Below are positions 44,915 through 55,510 of a stretch of DNA of 64,000 bases, piece after piece. Below the pieces are notes generated by a model, which was given only the letters and a program-made list of their open reading frames with translations, was not told the origin of the DNA and made no database searches. Within the stretch, counting starts at the first letter, position 1, and the number at the start of each line of letters is the position of its first letter. This DNA comes from Heliocidaris erythrogramma (lineage: Eukaryota; Echinodermata; Echinoidea; Camarodonta; Echinometridae): NCBI GenBank assembly GCA_025617745.1, contig CM046869.1:16449168-16513167 (forward strand), in the 5' to 3' direction. Both the position numbers and the translations under genes were made by a program.

Positions 44915-47239
44915 ATGACGGCTATTGGTGGGAAGGATCATGACGCTCTTCTAGAGATCACATCTTCTCCAGGCTTTCGGAAACATATGGTGGCATTTGG
45001 AGAGGAGAACAGAAGTGACAAGAACTTCGCGTTCTGGTGGAGCTACATGGAGATGGTGGCTGTCTTGCTAGCCTTTATCCGAGCCCAGCGTCAAGGAATA
45101 TGGGAGCTGCACCTTGCTGCGTTTCGTAAAATGCTGCCCTTCTTCCACAGATATGACCACACAAACTATGCACGATGGGGATGCGTATACCTCTCACAGA
45201 TGAAACAGTTACCACAGCCAGTGGAGGATGAGTTTAAACTTGGAAACTTCGTGGTAAAGGGTTCGAACCAACGCTTCAACCAAGTGTCCCCGGACCACAG
45301 TCTAGAGTGGCTGAATGGCATCGGAAAGAAGAGTGGCGGCATCGTTGGGATCACGAAGACAAACACAGCTCTTGCAAGATGGACTCTGTCTTACAATCAA
45401 AGAGCTAGTGTTTCGAATCAGACATACGAAATGATGAATGTTGGTTTGGAAACTGAGTGGACACCTAATGAAGCAACACCAGCTCGGATGTCTCGTGACA
45501 GCAAAGACGAAGCAAGCATCTGCACAGTGTTGAGGAGATTGAAGGTTATGACAGAGGAGAGACTGGATAGGCCTGACACACTGTTGAATATAGCAACTCG
45601 AGACGTGGCCACAACCGAAATAGAGGAGTCACTGCTGAATGCAAAGCAATTGGGACAGGATCAGCTGGAGATATTCGTGAAGGAGAGAATGGTTGATGAA
45701 AAGGTTGACTTCAGGGACCCACTGCGGAAAGCGAAAGCTGTCACCTTCGCATCCTTGTATGATATGCGCACAGGGACAGAGACTTCGAAAGGAAAGATGG
45801 AAACTTTGAAAGCAGACCGGAACTTTTCACAGAGATTGATCACTGCATATCGAGCTGTTGATCTACACAACATCCTCAACCATGAGTTGATGAAAGTACC
45901 AGTGAGCATTGCCGATACCTCTGGCAAATTGCGTACCGGTTCGAAATCTATCATATTTGGTGTGTTAACCAAAGATGTAAGTTGCCCTCCAGAAATCACC
46001 ATTGGTAAGCCTGCCTGCCTGGTCATAGATGGACAAGCCACGGTGATGGCACTGGGGAAGCCAAGCGAAGTCCACACCTTCGGGCAATACGCCAGTATGT
46101 TTGTTAACCACATTCTGAAGCAGGGCAAAGAATATGACAGGATTGATGTGACCTTCGATCGGTACAGGGACCTCTCCATCAAAGGTGGTACAAGAGAGAA
46201 GCGTACAAAGAATTCCAGGCCAATCCGCCGACTGATTGAAGACGGAGACGTACCCCTTCCACAGAAGTGGCCCGACTTCCTGGCATCCACTGAGAACAAG
46301 AAGGATCTATGTCTATTCCTGTCTAATGCACTCATCGCCGGAGCTCCTAGTGAGAAGACCATTGTGGTGGGTGGAGGTTTTGCAACAGAGACAGAAGTAC
46401 AGAGTAATGATCCCACAATGTCCACAGCATTGCTGGAAGCTGAACATGAAGAGGCAGATTCAAGGATCGTACTTCACTGTATCCACAGTGATCCACAGAC
46501 CATAGTCGTCTCTGCTCGTGATACTGACATCTTGATCTTACTTCTGGCACACTTCAACAAATGCAATTGCCAGCAGTTATGGCTGAAGGCTGGTACTTTG
46601 AAGAAACCAAAGTATGTTCCCATTCACACCATTAGAGATCAGCTCGGCCTTAGTGACCAAGTCTATGAAACCATGCCAGCATTCCATGCGATCACAGGGT
46701 GTGACACGGTGTCATACTTGTCTGGGCATTCCAAGAAGTCGGCATGGGATGTATTCATTGAACACCATCATCTACTCAAGGATCTTGGGAAATCTCCCAC
46801 TGTATCCAAGGAGGTTGCTGAGGATGCTGAGAAATTCATCTGTCACATTTACAAGTCCTCATCCGAGAACTGTGACAAGGCCAGGGTGAAGCTGTTCACA
46901 AAGTGCCACGCACCAGAGTCAATGCCACCATCAAGTGATGCTGCCCAGTTACACATACAGCGTGCCAACTACCAAAGCCTAGTGTGGAGAGAGGCCTGTC
47001 ATCCCAAACCAGATATTCCCTCCCCGACTGACTCCGGATGGAAACTGGTTGATGGGCTTCTAAAACCTGTCCTCACAACCTTACCACCCATTCCAAAGGC
47101 ATGCAAGGACATTGTGTCATGTAACTGCACGAAGGGTTGTGTGAGCAATAGGTGCACTTGCAAGAAATGGGGTCTGCAATGTACAGAGGCATGCAAATGT
47201 AGCGAGTCCGATGTGGAATGCAAAAACAAGACAAATTAA
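44915..47239 (+). CDS. PIN/FEN1-like nuclease with C-terminal Cys cluster, transposon-borne
   Basis: Intact 774-residue protein. Region 1 (about 35-175) holds FWWSYMEMVAVLLAFIRAQR, YDHTNYARWGCVYL and FNQVSPDHSLEWLN, conserved text I recall from a large repeated family of uncharacterised proteins in cnidarians and other marine invertebrates. Region 2 (about 365-600) looks like a PIN/FEN1-type nuclease: VIDGQA (Asp372), VTFDRY (Asp415), SIKGGTREKR, HEEADSR (Glu512, Glu513, Asp515) and ARDTDILILL (Asp536, Asp538), then HAITGCDTVS (Asp597). Such acidic clusters bind two metals in flap nucleases. Region 3 (about 735-770) is a Cys cluster, CNCTKGCVSNRCTC then CTEACKC, like CXC/tesmin DNA-binding motifs. 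The start is the first Met after a stop at 44891; an acceptor-like TGTGTAG there leaves room for an upstream exon. Function is inferred, not known. Confidence 0.75.
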   Translation: MTAIGGKDHDALLEITSSPGFRKHMVAFGEENRSDKNFAFWWSYMEMVAVLLAFIRAQRQGIWELHLAAFRKMLPFFHRYDHTNYARWGCVYLSQMKQLPQPVEDEFKLGNFVVKGSNQRFNQVSPDHSLEWLNGIGKKSGGIVGITKTNTALARWTLSYNQRASVSNQTYEMMNVGLETEWTPNEATPARMSRDSKDEASICTVLRRLKVMTEERLDRPDTLLNIATRDVATTEIEESLLNAKQLGQDQLEIFVKERMVDEKVDFRDPLRKAKAVTFASLYDMRTGTETSKGKMETLKADRNFSQRLITAYRAVDLHNILNHELMKVPVSIADTSGKLRTGSKSIIFGVLTKDVSCPPEITIGKPACLVIDGQATVMALGKPSEVHTFGQYASMFVNHILKQGKEYDRIDVTFDRYRDLSIKGGTREKRTKNSRPIRRLIEDGDVPLPQKWPDFLASTENKKDLCLFLSNALIAGAPSEKTIVVGGGFATETEVQSNDPTMSTALLEAEHEEADSRIVLHCIHSDPQTIVVSARDTDILILLLAHFNKCNCQQLWLKAGTLKKPKYVPIHTIRDQLGLSDQVYETMPAFHAITGCDTVSYLSGHSKKSAWDVFIEHHHLLKDLGKSPTVSKEVAEDAEKFICHIYKSSSENCDKARVKLFTKCHAPESMPPSSDAAQLHIQRANYQSLVWREACHPKPDIPSPTDSGWKLVDGLLKPVLTTLPPIPKACKDIVSCNCTKGCVSNRCTCKKWGLQCTEACKCSESDVECKNKTN

Positions 47240-47519
47240 TGCCTTCATCTGCACCACAACATGTTTTTCCCATATAATGATAGGAACCTTGTCCTGGATG
47301 TATCACAATCAAGCAGTGATGGGAAAAGTCTTGGTAATGAGCTGTTACTGAAATATGTGCCAACGGGTCGGGGTTAGGCCTAGTCGTAATTATTTTTATT
47401 TGTTTTAATTATTTTGTTGCTTTATATTTAATTCGATAATTTAGTTTATCAGATAACATTATTTTGAGTATTTGCAGCATAGATGGGGTAGAATTGACCA
47501 AAAATGGACATAAAAGTAA

Positions 47520-48030
47520 TTTCGTGATAATTGGTATTCTGCACTAATTGGCCTTTGGCTCTAATTACCGTCTTAATTATAACAATTAATGAAACCAAAT
47601 ATCATATTCCTGTCCCTCAGTACCCAAAACAATGTAAGCAAGCCAGAGAACACTGATCAGAAGTGAATTTTGGTGTGAAAAACAGGCACAAACTCATCCC
47701 GTAGTGAAAAACAGAAATGCCAACGGTTAAGGAGATATTGGCAAAATAAGTGAACCTTTCTTTCACAATTTCCATTAATATTGATATTTTGATATGCTCT
47801 GCGTGATTTATTGTAAGTGAATTTGCAAAATTCTTTACACCATTGTATTTAGAAGGTGAAATAAAGCATTTTTTGTGAAAATATGTAATTTGCACTTAAT
47901 GACCTTTGACCTTAATTAAATGACCTAATTAGGCAATTTTGAGAAACACAAACAAGATATTCTTATTCAGCACAAAATTTCCTTTCAGAATAACCTACTT
48001 GTTTGCTTTTCCTCAAAAATGCCTCTTGCA
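47520..48030 (-). repeat. Right TIR, 511 bp
   Basis: Reverse complement of 44130-44640 with scattered substitutions, mostly in the inner half. The outermost 60 bp are almost identical between arms. Confidence 0.85.
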
Positions 48031-49170
48031 ATCATAGTTTCTCAAAATCAAACCAGTCTAACAGAGCTGTATGTCATGAAACAATGTGTAATCTACTCTC
48101 GAACTTTCAATTCAATTTTCATCGTCATGAGCTGATGTTGCAGCTCGATTGCCCTTACCACCCCGTCACTCGTGACGGCTTTACCCGGACTTTCGGGCGG
48201 GACTATCTCGATACGTTTCGATAGATGATCTATTGATTGATGTCAATGCCAATGGCTGATAGATTTAGTAAACCTCGAAATAGATCGATCTTAGTCTGTA
48301 TTTCGATGATTTGGTTATCTAAGTTAGATGTAGACGCATAGACCCCGTTATATTCTGAAAGACAAAGGGCCCAGGTGAGACCCTTTTTAATTAATTTATT
48401 TTGTAGCGTAGTTTGCTAATACAGGGTTGTAATTTTAACGTAGTGGTTCTTAGTAAAAGTTAATTTGCTTAGGTGTACTAATGTTAGATGAGCTTTGGCC
48501 CACTTTTTTTCTTCTAAAAGTAAAGTTGTGCCAAGGCCAAAGCCAAGGCTACCTAGGCAAGCATCTAAATGATCTAGACTGAACGAGAGACAGAAATTTC
48601 GGTCTAGGCTAGCATCATGATGAGGTTTTATATTTTTTACATTTCAAGAGAGAGAGAGAGAGAGAGAGTGTGGGGGGTACATAAATTAGTGTTGATTCTA
48701 GACCAGAATCAAAGGCCTTTTTAAAGAGGTAATAAATCTCCCCTGAGTAATAGCTGGATGGCCTTTGTTTCAGTATTGCATTCATTAGTCTCATCATGTT
48801 GACTTTGATTTCAATCAGATAAACACATGGCAAGGAACTAACCTGTGGCTGATCTACTTGAAGATCTACTAGAGCTTAATGTTAGAGGTCTCCTTACATA
48901 ACTCAACAACTGTTGGAGGTGCCGGATGAAGCGGAAAGTCCTACTATTAAAGACTTTGATGAGACATGAGAAATAAACAGGTACATGTAAGTCTAGACCT
49001 TACTGCGGCAGCCTGAACGCATAGCGTTCGTGGCAGCATCCCTGGGCTAGGGACTAGACCTATTACAACTAAAAATTATAGACTAGGTCTGGTGGTGGTA
49101 GTGGATCCAGGATCAGTTAACTAGGGAGGGAGGGGGTGATCATGTGTTCACAATAAAGAGTGGCATTTTT
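48031..49170. other. No gene seen
   Basis: AT-rich, with a GA microsatellite at about 48648-48668 and a GCGGCAGCCTGAACGC hairpin-like block near 49005 that resembles one at 20190. Confidence 0.4.
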
Positions 49171-50517
49171 AGCTCACCTGAGCCTAAGGCTCGAGTGAGC
49201 TATTGCGATGGAAATTTGTCCGTCGTCCGTCGTGCGTCGTCCGTTAACTTTTTAGGTGGTCTGTCATTTATGACAGACCTCCTTTTAATTTTGTCAAGAT
49301 TTTTCTTCTTTAATATTATTATTTCTTTTTATGACAAATTCTTGTGGCCACCAAATCTCAAAATCGGCCAGGTCAATATCATCGAGTTTCATGTCATGTA
49401 TGAGGTCAATCATGGACATGGTCCATTAACCTTTTGGAGGTCATCAGGTCATCGTGACGTCATCAAGACGCCATTTTGTAAATTTACAAGATCGATTATA
49501 TTTTCATAATCGATCATCAAAAATGAACTATATTCACATCACATAAACTTCACATGACGGGTCATCAAGTCATGTCCTCAACAGGTCATCTAGAGGTCAG
49601 CACGTGCGCGTACGCGCGCGTCAAAATTTAAAAATGCTCAAAATCATGTAGGATCAAGTCTGCACATGTTTTAGGTCATTTATAGCATTTCAAAAATTTC
49701 TGTGCGTAAGCGTCCGCGCGCGCATTTTACGCGCGCGCAAGTCGTAAATAACGTTAAAACACTGTTTTTTCGATCGATTTGCAATCCTGACACTTTTCTT
49801 CATCATTTCCATCAACTTGAAATCAATTTCAATCAATAATAAGGTCGTACGGGCGCGTCAAATTTCAAAATCCGTGTGCGCGTCTATGGTGAAAATAACG
49901 TAAAAACATGCAAAAACATGCCTCTACAAAATTAACTCTAGCTCTTTAAATAGTCCACAAACCCCTCAATTTTTTTTCATCATCAGGTAGGGTATGAATC
50001 ATAGATTTTATTTCATGTATCATTTGACCCTTATAAACTTTATGATATCATCAAAATGGCGCCAGAAGTCAAAATTTCCATTTTTCATGTTTTGACGTCA
50101 TCACATTTATGCAAATTTGGCTCTAGATTCGTAATTATTGGTCGTTTTCTGACCAGATTTTAATATGTTGTAGCTGAGGCAGTTTCCTACAAGATCAGTC
50201 ACCGCCATTTTTCATTTTGATGACGTCATCACAGTGAAATTTTCAATTAAAGATGCCATGTCAGAATTTTCCCTATTTGCGTGTTATGTCTATGGAAGAT
50301 GATTTTTTTTCGAATCATGAATCTACATGACATTGTTCTCTGAGCTTGTATCTCAGTTGTTTTTGGTCTATTTTCTTCCAGATTTTAGTATGTTATAACT
50401 GAGACTATAAGCTTTTACAAGTGTGGTCTCCAATTTTTGATCAGATGCCGGAATCATGCCCAATTTTTAACTACAAAATGGAATTTCAGAATCCCGTTTT
50501 TCTGTATGGCAAATATT

Positions 50518-50583
50518 TTGGTCTATTGGTTATAGCACTTGCCTCTCATTCCGGTGACCCAGGTTCGATCCCCTGTGGGTCCA
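50518..50583 (+). tRNA. tRNA-like Pol III promoter module, copy 2
   Basis: GGTCTATTGGTTATAGCAC (A-box-like), CTTGCCTCTCATTCCGG (anticodon-arm-like) and GGTTCGATCCCC (B box), followed by a run of 13 or more T. The 3' acceptor-like TGGGTCCA has no 5' partner, so it is tRNA-derived, not a tRNA gene. D-arm and B box match copy 1 at 36168-36230. Confidence 0.55.
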
Positions 50584-50778
50584 TAATTTTTTTTTTTTTT
50601 TTGCTTCTTTTTGCCTTTCATTTTACCATCTTCTTCGACTATTATATCATATACCATCAGAAACCATGTACTAAAAGTGTCTTATTTTGCATGTTTTGTC
50701 TATTGGAAAGTAGTGTGTGCGGTAGTTTGTGTACAACCCTATGGAAATTGTGATTGCCTGTCATGTATTAAAGCTATT

Positions 50779-51090
50779 GGCCCGTATTCTGAACTCCGGT
50801 TTAACTTAAACCATGGTCTAAATGTGTGGTTTAACTATGGGCAGCCAAATGTTACACAAATCTCTAACAGTACATATTCAATTTATCAGCATTTTTGGTA
50901 CTCAAGCTTTTAAAAACTGTCTGGGAATGATAAGTAGAATATTTTTCTTGACCATTAAACCACGAGACCAGTATCCAGAAAACATAAGGAACATACAGTG
51001 CAAACACAGTTTTGACATTTTTGGCTACCCATAGTTAAACCACAGATTTAGACCATGGTTTAAGTTAAACCGGGGTTCAGAATACGGGCC
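50779..51090. mobile_element. MITE, 312 bp, GGCCCGTATTCTGAA ends
   Basis: About 70-bp TIRs rich in GGTTTAACTTAAACCATGG, flanked by ATT at 50776-50778 and 51091-51093. Copy 1 of the host element lacks this block near 36420, which confirms the insertion. A 3-bp TSD and GG ends could fit PIF/Harbinger, but ATT is not the usual TWA target. Confidence 0.75.
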
Positions 51091-51199
51091 ATTGGGTTTA
51101 TCTCTAAAGTATCCTACACTGTCAAATAGTGCTATTTGATATCACAATTTCTCTTTTTCATAACGAAATGTGATTTCTCTTTCATATTTGGCATGGTTA

Positions 51200-51378
51200 A
51201 GGTCACTGTCATTGCAGTCATGGTCATCACCATTATCATCACCATCACCATCACCATCATCATCATTATATCATCTTCATAATCACCATCACCATAATCA
51301 TCACCATTATCACATCATCAATAATCATCATTATCACTTTCATCATCATGATTATCATCACCATCATAATCATCATTA

Positions 51379-51411
<33 letters not shown>

Positions 51412-51575
51412 TATCAACAACATCAACATCATCATTGTTATCATCACCGTTATGACCATAATCGCTATTATTATTATATCATCACCATCATCATTATATC
51501 ATTATAATCATTATAACCATCATCATTATATCATTATAATCATCACCATTATCATCTTCACCATAATCATTTTGC
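51200..51575. repeat. ATC/ATT microsatellite
   Basis: A trinucleotide tract of over 350 bp near the 3' end of the Helentron-like element. Confidence 0.95.
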
Positions 51576-52811
51576 AATGACCGTTTCCCACATTTTGTTA
51601 CATTCCTGTCCTCAAGAAGCATCTCCATACATGGCATTCTTGACTTCCTATCTTCAGTTTAGCATTTCCACATTGTTATGACCATCCTGATTACAATCAT
51701 GATCATACAAATTGAAAGACAGACCACCTAATTCGTCGTGATGACGAATTAAATTTCTAGTTGCATTTTCATCTTCTTCTCCAAAACCCATGATCGGAAT
51801 TCAACCAAACTTGGTAGGAATCATCCTTAGGGGTAGGGGACCCAAAGTTGCTAAAATGGTACATGTGGCCCCCAGGGGGGCCCAGGAGGAAGGCCCCCAA
51901 TTGTAGAAGCTATGTAAATTTCAAACATCTTCTTCTCCAGAACCAGGCATACATGTAGCTCAGACTTGGTATTGTGTATGGAGATACCTCTATAGATGAA
52001 GAATGAATGTTGTTCATGAAATTTATCTGAGTGGCCCTATAGGGGCCCTGTGGGGGTAACATACTGGAGGGGGGGAGCACTGGCAGGCAAAATGTATATT
52101 CTGATCTTCTTCTCCAAATCACATGATCGGAATTCAACCAAACTTGGTAGGAATCATCCTTAGGGGTAGGGGACCCAAAGTTGCTAAAATGGTACAAGTG
52201 GCCCCCAGGGCCCCCAATTGTAAAAGCTATGTAAATTTCAAACATCTTCTTCTCCAGAACCAGGCATAGCTCAGACTTGGTATTGTGTATGGAGATACCT
52301 CTATAGATGAAGAATGAATGTTGTTCATGAAATTTCTCTGAGTGGCCCTATAAGGGCCCTGTGGGGGTAACATACTGGAGGGGGGGGGGCGCTGCCAGGC
52401 AAAATGTACATTTTGATCTTCTCCAAAACACATGATCGGAATTCAACCAAACTTGGTAGGAATCATCCTTAGGGGTAGGGGATCCAAAGTTGCTAAAATG
52501 GTACATGTTACCTCTATAGATGAAAAATTAAAGTTGTTCATGAATTTTTTCTGGGTGGCCCTATAGGGGTTCTGTGGGGGTAACATACTGGGGGGGGACA
52601 AGTTGTCCGCCATCCAGAAACTTTTTACATTTTCAGCTTCTTCTCCAAAACCCATGATTGGAATTTAACCGAACTTGGTAGGAAGCTCAGACTTGGTATT
52701 GTGTATACCTCTATAGATGAAGAATGAAAGTTGTTCATGTGCTAGAGAGAACATGCACCAGATGTGATTTGATCCACCTCAGGTGAGCGTCGTGCCCCCT
52801 GGGGCTCATTG

Positions 52812-55000
52812 TCCAACCAAAACAACAACAAATTTTCTGAGGAATGGACAATTCATTTGTCATTTTTCATTTATCCACCACTGAGATCTGTTTTCAGTGT
52901 AATATGAAATTAGCTGTTAAGTGTCTTTAAATATCAATTATGATATATTTAAGGGATGTTCAGTGGGATGTCATAAATACAAATTTAGTCCCCTTAAATA
53001 TTACATTAAACATTTCATTAATTCCTGCAAACAGAAACAAAACAAAATCAGATGGGTGAACGTATGTTATTGATGATATCAATATTGTTATCATTATGAT
53101 CATTATTATTGTTAGTAGTAGTAGTAGTAATATTAGGGCCAAATATGACACTTTTGATTAGAGTCCATGAATCTATTGTAGTTAGTCTCCTCTTTGAAAG
53201 GATGAAGAGGGTGAGGATGAGTGTTTGTGTGATTTTATTTCTTAATACAGGATAATGCTTCTCTACCTCATCTAGTCTACAACAGATGATTATGATGATG
53301 ATGCAGAGGAAGGCTTACCTACTGAGAATGAAGACAAATTTGGAGAGGAACAATTAATACTTAGCTACTTCAGTTTTGCATGGTAGGCATGTGCTTTAAG
53401 AGTAAGATTGCTATCAGCCTTCAGCGGCGTCAATCTGTTTTTTCGGATGGGGAGGGGGGCAAAACTGCCTAAAGGCACCCTTCATGATTTTTTTTCAACG
53501 CCTCTTAATTACCAGCTTCTCCAAGGTAACATGAGTCAGGGAAATATAATTTATTTTTTTTTTGGGGGGGGGGGGGCAAAACTATATTATTTGCCCTCCT
53601 ACTGCCCACTTACCACCCCATAATCAACGCCCCTGGTTGCTATTAGTACCTCAATACAATTAAGGTACACATTTTTTGGTTTAAGAAGCCATTTTCTTGT
53701 GACTTTACTAATTTAGTTTCTTTTGAATAGCCTTGAAAATTTTATCTGTGGAACTGGACAAACTTCTTTCCTCTTTAAATACTTTTGAGAATTCCCACTT
53801 CTTATTCTATTAATTTCATTTAAAGAGTCATTGTTAACTATTAATAGGAAACTCTAAATTTCAGTATTTTTTTCAAATTCTAACTGTTGCTTGTTAAACA
53901 ATAAATACACAATGGATGCTATTTTCTAAAATCTTTCCTCTTTTCTTTCAACAGACATGGATTTCTACTTCAGCTCTTCAGTGAAATAGACCCCTGCTTT
54001 GATAAACATCTATTTCTTCATACTGAAATCATACCTGGATTCCAGTCTAATACATGTATGCATCATTAGAATGGCGGAAGAGGAGTTTTAAAGTTCTTCA
54101 ATTATATCTTAACCATCTCACCCACCCCCTCCCCATGTCAAATGTTGCAGTCACATGCAGCCATTTTGTGTAGTAGCTCGTTATTGTGAGGAGGTCTTCC
54201 TCTTCTATGTGGCCTAGTGACATTACATGTCCACTAATGAAATAAAGATAAGCACTGTTATTTAGATTAAAACTATAGAATTACATGTAGATCTGTGTTG
54301 TGTGTGTTTCTCCCCCCCCCCCCCTCCCATTTTTTTTAGTTAGACTTTTAATACTAGTAATATACAATATATATGTACCAACTAAAAGGAAGATGAATCA
54401 TTTACTTTATATTTCTTAGAACTGTCAACAAGACTCAACATTATCTTTGTTTTTCAAGAGTAACATGGTGTGTGTGTTGAACAAAATTAGATGGTCATTT
54501 ATTTCTTTTAATTATTATATCTTCTTTTGTGGGATATAGTGGGTAAATAAATTAATAGTATCTAATTCTCCAGTGTAAATTCAAATATTTTACCTCTTGA
54601 CTAGGGATTAAAATAAATAATGTATGATTCAATTAGATTGAAATTCATATTTCTTTTAAAACTGTCAAGATGAGAATGATATTATATGACCTTGACAAGT
54701 CAGCTGTAATGGAACTCTTGAAAGAGTACGGAAAAGAATTAAACGTATATTTAAGAAGTAAGACAATGTCTAAACATCTCTAAAGACTGTTCTCATTTCA
54801 GCATGTCGGAAAATATTCATTAAAATGTGAGAAAATCTAACTGTATTTCCGAATCGACGTGTGCAAATAATTGCACCTTAAATCTTGATTGTAAGAAAGA
54901 TATATGTAATTGAAAATTTGTATGTGAACATGATAAAGGTCCTCTCGCGTTATATCAATGACATGAACCATACGGGTGACTGGGGGAAGGGGTAAAATAA
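52812..55000. other. No confident gene; weak exon candidates
   Basis: AT-rich. A pyrimidine-rich acceptor (CTCATCTAGTCTACAACAG) precedes an acidic frame YDDDAEEGLPTENEDKF near 53290-53390 that closes with TAG. A second acceptor-like TTTCTTTCAACAG lies at 53954, and AATAAA occurs near 54241. Together these could be 3' exons of a host gene on the plus strand, but no domain is recognisable. Confidence 0.25.
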
Positions 55001-55002
55001 AT

Positions 55003-55510
55003 CAGGACATGTGATCGAGGTGTGTGTATGAGAGAGAGAGGGGGAAGAAAAAAGATGAGAAAAGGTAAAAGAGAAGATTTGATGAATATGGGGGGGGGGG
55101 GTGGTTAGCCAGCCCTCCAAGAATTATTTTTCCTCCAAAATAAACCAGGACGTGTGATCGAGGTGTGTGTATGAGAGGGAGAGAGATAAAAAAGAGAGAG
55201 GGAAGAAAAGAGAGAGGGAAGAAAAAAAAGAGAAAAGGTGAAAGAAAAGATTTAATGAAAATTGGGGGGGGGGTGATTTTTTTTTTTAGCTAGCCCTCCG
55301 AGAATTTTTTTTTTCGCCTCCAAAATTCGCTCGTGGGGAGAGAGGAAAAAGAGCGAGGGAAGAAAAAAAACGGAAGAAAAAAAAGAGAAAAGGTGAAAGA
55401 AAAGATTTAATGAAAATTGGGGGGGGGGTGATTTTTTTTTTTTAGCTAGCCCTCCGAGAATTTTTTTTTTCGCCTCCAAAATTTGCTCGTGGGGGGGAGA
55501 GGGGGGGAGG
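55003..55510. repeat. Three-copy tandem repeat with GA and poly-G tracts
   Basis: Units of about 160-180 bp: a GAGAGGGAAGAAAAAA tract, GATTTAATGAAAATTGGGGG, TTAGCTAGCCCTCCGAGAA and CGCCTCCAAAAT. The last two units are nearly identical, so the array is still changing. Confidence 0.8.

Larger units (their letters stand above)
44130..48030 (+). mobile_element. Candidate DNA transposon with 511-bp TIRs and one ORF
   Basis: Inverted repeats at 44130-44640 and 47520-48030 start TGCAAGAGGCATTTTTGAGG. They are about 95 percent similar by eye and enclose a single intact 774-codon ORF. The symmetric layout, with one gene centred between long TIRs, is that of a self-contained mobile element. No clear TSD is visible: the flanks differ directly outside the TIRs. 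No DDE triad or known transposase fold was recognised, so the superfamily is open. Academ elements are a possible relative, since some encode an XPG-type nuclease. Confidence 0.6.
49253..51761 (+). mobile_element. Helentron-like family 1, copy 2
   Basis: Same ends as copy 1 (AGGTGGTCTGTC start; GACAGACCACCT, hairpin, CTAG end). The unoccupied family-3 copy at 41.49 kb shows the target as TTAACTTTTTACATTTTC, so insertion was between T residues without a TSD beyond the T run. It is free of the family-2 insertion seen in copy 1. It contains a tRNA-like module, a 312-bp MITE and a long ATC microsatellite. Confidence 0.8.
49171..52811 (+). mobile_element. Helentron-like family 3, long copy
   Basis: Starts AGCTCACCTGAGCCTAAGGC. 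It ends with the inverted TCAGGTGAGC, a GCCCCCTGGGGC hairpin and CTCATTG. Asymmetric TIRs plus a 3' hairpin repeat the design of families 1 and 2. It resembles an element very common in molluscs and other invertebrates. It is split by family 1 at 49253-51761. The rest is an internal tandem of about 220-330-bp units (CCAAACTTGGTAGGAATCAT) from 51770 to 52740. No protein is encoded. Confidence 0.65.

Noticed and set aside
45661-46425. 254-codon antisense frame within the nuclease-like ORF
   Set aside because: Opposite-strand shadow of a real ORF; no domain and no start context.
44130-48030. A known hAT, Harbinger or piggyBac transposon for the 44-48 kb element
   Set aside because: No matching TSD, end sequence or DDE domain could be seen.
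51170-51580. His/Ile-rich frame of 136 codons
   Set aside because: Simply a translated ATC/ATT microsatellite.
53280-54250. Plus-strand terminal exons with poly-A signal
   Set aside because: Acceptor-like tracts and AATAAA exist, but the frames are short, acidic and without domain; AT-rich DNA gives such signals by chance.
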